Source: Mediannikoviicoccus vaginalis (GTDB taxonomy: Bacteria; Bacillota; Clostridia; Tissierellales; Peptoniphilaceae). From it: 41,270 nt of DNA. The position numbers and the translations under genes are program-made. Under the pieces are notes generated by a model that was not told the origin of the DNA, searched no databases, and saw nothing but the letters and a program-made list of their open reading frames with translations. How positions within the stretch are numbered: position 1 is the first letter of the stretch; each line of letters starts with the position of its first letter. Positions 37,786 to 41,270 of the stretch are shown here, in pieces. The stretch spans positions 1 through 41,270 of the forward strand of contig NZ_CAKMRI010000002.1 of assembly GCF_928097925.1 (NCBI RefSeq), given 5' to 3'.

Positions 37786-39504
37786 ATGTTTAAAAACAAT
37801 TCAGCAAAAGAAAATTTGGCAGTTATGTATTTAAGATTATCAAAAGAAGATGGCGAAAAAACAGAAAGTAACTCTATATCCAATCAAAGAGAAATTATAA
37901 ACTCTTATGCAAGAAGAAATCAAATTCCAATAGTCAAAGAGTATGTAGATGATGGATATTCAGGTGCAAATTTTGATCGTCCCAATTTTAAAGAAATGAT
38001 AAAGGCTGCCTATGATAGAAAGTTCAATACAATTATTGTAAAGGACTTATCGAGATTCGGAAGAGATTATATAGAAGCTGGAAAATATATTCAAAGAATA
38101 TTTCCGGAAAACGGTATAAGATTTATATCAGTAAATGACAATTACGATAGTAAAAGTGCAGATATAAACGATACACATCTTATACTTCCTATAAAAAACT
38201 TCATCAATGATAGTTATTGCCGAGATATTTCCAATAAGGTAAAAAGCTCTCAAAAGATAAAAAGAGAAAAAGGAGACTTTATCAGTGCTTTTGCACCTTA
38301 TGGATATAAAAAGTCTGAGGAGAATAAAAACAAGTTAGTGATTGATAAAGAGATATCGGATATTATCAAAAATATATTTGATATGAAACTCTTGGGATAT
38401 TCCTCAAAGGCAATTGCAGATGAACTAAATCATTTAGGAGTTTTAACTCCAAGAAAATATAAAGAAAGTCAAGGATTTAAGTGTAATGGATTTCAAAATA
38501 CAAAAGGTGGAACTTGGTCAGCAAAGACAGTAAATAGAATTATAGAAAATGAAGTATATATTGGAAATACTTTACAAGGAAAGAGTGTTACTCTAAGTTA
38601 TAAAAATAAAAAGCAGATAGTAAAAGAGAAAGAAGAATGGATAAGAGTAGAAAATACCCATGAATCAATAATAAGTAAAGAAGTTTTTACTATTGCAAAT
38701 ACGATCTTGAAAAGAGATTTGAATAACTCTCGTGGAAAGAACAAAATTGATATTTTTACAGGAATGCTTTTTTGTAAAGAATGTGGAAGTTCTTTGATTA
38801 GAAGGACTGTAAAGTATAAAGAAAGAGAAGAGATATTCTATATCTGTTCAAAGTACAACAAGGAAAAATCTTGCACAAGACACAGCATAAAAGAAGAAAC
38901 CTTGATAAAAGCAGTATCTAAAATAATGAAGTCCTACATTGAATTTAATGAAAATCTATATTCTAAAGTTCAGCGTATAGATATAAATAAAAATTTGAAA
39001 GACAATCAAATTCCCATACTAAAACGAGAAAAAGCAATGACAGAAGAACTCTTATCTTCCCTATACCTTGACCTAAAAGAAGATGTTATTAGTAAAGAAG
39101 AATATCAACTTTTTAGAAAAAACTATACAGAGAAATTGACTAAATTAGATGAAAGTATCAAGTATAGATTGAAAAAACAGGAAGATACTAAGGAGAAGAT
39201 TGACAAAAATAAGAGTTGGATCATCGACATTAACAAGTATAAAAATTTATCTGAAATAGATAGATTGTCTGTTGTGATGCTTATTGATAAAATTTTTATT
39301 TCTGAAGATAAGACGATAGATGTTAGGTTTAATCATACTGAAGAATTGTCTTTACTTGAAGAAATGACAAAAATGGATAAGTCTGACATTAAAGCTAACA
39401 CTATAAAAAAGAAAAGTATCGATATAATCAGGAAGTCAAAAACTATACCCACTGTTATGAATAAAAGTCTTGTAAGTTCTGAAAGTGAGGTATGCTATGG
39501 CTAG
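37786..39504 (+). CDS. Large serine recombinase 1 (resolvase/TnpX-like)
   Basis: A 572-residue site-specific recombinase. The N-terminal catalytic domain has YLRLS with R17 and the nucleophile S19, then SISNQRE, DGYSGANFDRPNF and DLSRFGRDY. A recombinase domain follows (APYGYKKS, WSAKTVNRIIENEVYIGNT). The zinc ribbon is GMLFCKECGSSL...YICSKYNKEKSC at about 328-368, and the C-terminus is a long charged coiled coil. It is intact and of normal length. AAAGGAGG stands before the ATG. Such enzymes excise and integrate ICEs; this is the first of three consecutive ones, and its end overlaps the second. Confidence 0.93.
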   Translation: MFKNNSAKENLAVMYLRLSKEDGEKTESNSISNQREIINSYARRNQIPIVKEYVDDGYSGANFDRPNFKEMIKAAYDRKFNTIIVKDLSRFGRDYIEAGKYIQRIFPENGIRFISVNDNYDSKSADINDTHLILPIKNFINDSYCRDISNKVKSSQKIKREKGDFISAFAPYGYKKSEENKNKLVIDKEISDIIKNIFDMKLLGYSSKAIADELNHLGVLTPRKYKESQGFKCNGFQNTKGGTWSAKTVNRIIENEVYIGNTLQGKSVTLSYKNKKQIVKEKEEWIRVENTHESIISKEVFTIANTILKRDLNNSRGKNKIDIFTGMLFCKECGSSLIRRTVKYKEREEIFYICSKYNKEKSCTRHSIKEETLIKAVSKIMKSYIEFNENLYSKVQRIDINKNLKDNQIPILKREKAMTEELLSSLYLDLKEDVISKEEYQLFRKNYTEKLTKLDESIKYRLKKQEDTKEKIDKNKSWIIDINKYKNLSEIDRLSVVMLIDKIFISEDKTIDVRFNHTEELSLLEEMTKMDKSDIKANTIKKKSIDIIRKSKTIPTVMNKSLVSSESEVCYG

Positions 39505-41239
39505 AACAAAAAATAGGCATATATCACAATCAGAAACAGAAGTTGGAAAAGTGATTGAAAAAATATACATTGCCGGTATTTATGCTAGATTATCACAGGA
39601 AAGAAAGGAAGCTTACAGGGATAAAAGTAATTCACTTGAAATGCAGGAAGAACTTTGTATAAATACTGCAAAAGAAAAAGATATAAAGATTTTAAGAGTA
39701 TACAAGGACTATGAATATTCTGGAACAAATTTTAAAAGACCTGCATTTATTGAAATGATGGAAGATATCCGAACAGGTAGGATAAATTGTATCATAGTAA
39801 AAGATATGTCAAGGTTTGGTAGAGAGTATTTAGAAATCGCAAACTATATCGAAAAAGTATTTCCATTTTTGGGAGTTCGATTTATTTCCGTAAATGATAA
39901 TCTGGATACCAAAGACGGTATAAAATCAGATCAGAGTTATGAAATAGCAATAAAAAATATCTTCAATGATTTATACGCAAAAGATATTTCAAAGAAAATA
40001 AAAGCCTCTAAAGAAATAAAAATGAAACAAGGGTCTTTTATAGGAGCAATGGCTCCGTATGGCTATAAGGTTGATAAAATTGATGGAAAAAGAGTTCTGA
40101 TGATGGACGAAAAGGCAGCAGATGTAGTAAGACTTATCTTTTATATGGCAAGTCAAGGTAAATCCAATATGCAAATAGCAAGAGAATTGACTAAAACATA
40201 TACGACACCTGATGAATACAAGAGAACAGGTAAAATTTTTAAGGATAAAGAAGATACAAAACAATGGGATATTTCTTATATATCAAAAATGCTTTCTGAT
40301 GAAGTATATATTGGGAATTTGATTCAAAGAGTATACTCAAATAGACATGATCCAAGTAGGAAAAGTAAGTTTCGTGATAAAGAAGAGTGGATTATAACTG
40401 AGAATACCCACAAAGGGTTAATAGACAAAACTACATTTGAAAATATCAGAGAGATAAAGGAGAAAAAACAAAACTATCTACCTTACCATTCACTGAAAGA
40501 CATAATAAAAGACGGAAAAGAAAATGTTGGAGTAAAAATTCAAAGAGATTATAAAAAAGAAGGAAAGTATGACGACCTCATACAATGCAGTGTTTGTGGT
40601 AGAAATTTGAAAAAACAATATGGACCACGAGGACTGAAATATCATGATGAGATTTGCTATTGCTATTATTGTAAAGGTGGAGACAGATTAAAATTAGAAA
40701 AATCTCATGTCAGAATATATGAAACAGACCTAGACAAAATTTTAGTAGATACCTTTAAAAGACTGTTTTCAAGCTTTTATAAAAAGGATAAAAGATTACA
40801 ACTAAAAATATATTTAGAAAATATAAGTGCTGAAAAGATAAATCAAGTTTCTATAAAAACAGATGTAAATAATAAAAAGATTGCTTCTCTTAGGATCAAT
40901 CTACAAGAACAATATGAAAACTATGTTAAAGGAGAGGCTCTTTTAAGTGATTTTAAAATAGAAAGTAAAAAAATAAATAATCAAATAAAAACCTTAAAAA
41001 ATGAGTTAAAAGTTTTTGATGAAAGAATAAGAAATATAAAAAAGAAAAAAAGAGAAATTATAGAATTTATAGATGTACTATTTTGCTGCTTGGATGCTAA
41101 AAGCATAGAAGTTGATAAAGAATTGGTCGATACATTAATTAGCCATATAGAAATATCAGAGTATAAGCAGGTTACCATATATTTTAAGTTTAAACTTGAT
41201 AAAGATGTGGGAAAGCAGTTGGAGGTAGAGCATGAATAA
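39497..41239 (+). CDS. Large serine recombinase 2
   Basis: About 580 residues with the same plan: YARLS (catalytic Ser), SLEMQEELC, DYEYSGTNFKRPAF, DMSRFGREYLE, APYGYKVD, WDISYISKMLSDEVYIGN, a zinc ribbon QCSVCGRNL...CYCYYCKGG, and a coiled-coil tail. ATG 39497 is chosen because GTGAGG (39485-39490) fits as its ribosome-binding site and the start then overlaps the first gene's stop by 8 bp (ATGGCTAG); the GTG at 39485 is part of that site. It is clearly different in sequence from recombinase 1, so the two are not a recent duplication. Confidence 0.92.
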   Translation: MARTKNRHISQSETEVGKVIEKIYIAGIYARLSQERKEAYRDKSNSLEMQEELCINTAKEKDIKILRVYKDYEYSGTNFKRPAFIEMMEDIRTGRINCIIVKDMSRFGREYLEIANYIEKVFPFLGVRFISVNDNLDTKDGIKSDQSYEIAIKNIFNDLYAKDISKKIKASKEIKMKQGSFIGAMAPYGYKVDKIDGKRVLMMDEKAADVVRLIFYMASQGKSNMQIARELTKTYTTPDEYKRTGKIFKDKEDTKQWDISYISKMLSDEVYIGNLIQRVYSNRHDPSRKSKFRDKEEWIITENTHKGLIDKTTFENIREIKEKKQNYLPYHSLKDIIKDGKENVGVKIQRDYKKEGKYDDLIQCSVCGRNLKKQYGPRGLKYHDEICYCYYCKGGDRLKLEKSHVRIYETDLDKILVDTFKRLFSSFYKKDKRLQLKIYLENISAEKINQVSIKTDVNNKKIASLRINLQEQYENYVKGEALLSDFKIESKKINNQIKTLKNELKVFDERIRNIKKKKREIIEFIDVLFCCLDAKSIEVDKELVDTLISHIEISEYKQVTIYFKFKLDKDVGKQLEVEHE

Positions 41240-41270
41240 GATAGCTATATATTTAAGACTTTCTGAAGAA
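41232..41270 (+). CDS. Large serine recombinase 3 (3' partial, cut by window end)
   Basis: ATG 41232 overlaps the stop of recombinase 2 by 8 bp (ATGAATAA) and has GGAGG at 41220-41224, 7 nt upstream. The first 13 codons read MNKIAIYLRLSEE, the start of a serine recombinase with R and S of the YxRxS motif. The rest lies beyond the window. Confidence 0.8.
   Translation, partial: MNKIAIYLRLSEE

Noticed and set aside
39485-39487. GTG as the start of recombinase 2
   Set aside because: It is part of the likely ribosome-binding site GTGAGG for ATG 39497, which gives the same 8-bp overlap style as the next gene pair.
1-41270. CRISPR arrays, tRNA or rRNA genes, insertion sequences
   Set aside because: No regularly spaced repeats, no cloverleaf-like sequences and no transposase ORFs were seen on either strand.

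Overview
The window is AT-rich DNA (roughly 30% GC by eye) with strong GGAGG ribosome-binding sites and U-tract terminators, so it comes from a low-GC Firmicute. It reads as the inside of an integrative conjugative element (ICE) that carries a complete siderophore island. Both edges cut through genes, and no attachment site or chromosomal flank is visible. The host cannot be named from the sequence. The gene set and order closely recall the equibactin locus (eqbA-eqbN) of ICESe2 in Streptococcus equi, and more distantly yersiniabactin and pyochelin. That comparison is from memory, not from a search.

Transfer region (1-13100). The end of a giant N6-adenine methylase/SNF2 helicase protein is followed by a composite SSB-like gene and a terminator. 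A MobC-like accessory protein and a relaxase lie on the opposite strand. Between mobC and the cargo is about 800 bp of non-coding DNA packed with inverted repeats, the best candidate for oriT.

Siderophore biosynthesis operon (13236-28664). A DtxR-type iron repressor gene comes first. Then a textbook sigma-A promoter with a GTTAG-N6-CTAAC operator drives a type II thioesterase, a phosphopantetheinyl transferase, an aryl-AMP ligase, NRPS 1 (ArCP-Cy-A-PCP), NRPS 2 (TubC dock-Cy-A with embedded methyltransferase-PCP-TE), a saccharopine-dehydrogenase-like reductase, an alpha/beta hydrolase and an AraC regulator. Both adenylation domains carry cysteine-type pocket residues. The expected product is an aryl-capped, N-methylated bis-thiazoline/thiazolidine chelator. 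No salicylate synthase is present, and the aryl-AMP ligase pocket is atypical.

Transport operon (28806-36456). It encodes an ECF module (S, T and a double ATPase), a YbtP/YbtQ-like pair of TMD-NBD ABC proteins and a MATE exporter.

Integration region (36490-41270). A 22-codon leader ORF and a terminator precede a sigma-70-like gene. A non-coding GC-rich segment that may be a structured RNA follows, then a 55-aa ORF, a sigma-A promoter, and three overlapping large serine recombinase genes, the third cut by the window end.

Most striking points: both regulators of the island (DtxR and AraC) appear to start at non-AUG codons (ATT and CTG) behind the same GGAGGGG-N6 site; the NRPS thioesterase has Cys in place of Ser; the aryl-AMP ligase pocket is unusual; the SSB gene has two in-frame internal SD-ATG starts; and the sigma-like gene sits behind a leader-peptide/terminator arrangement.
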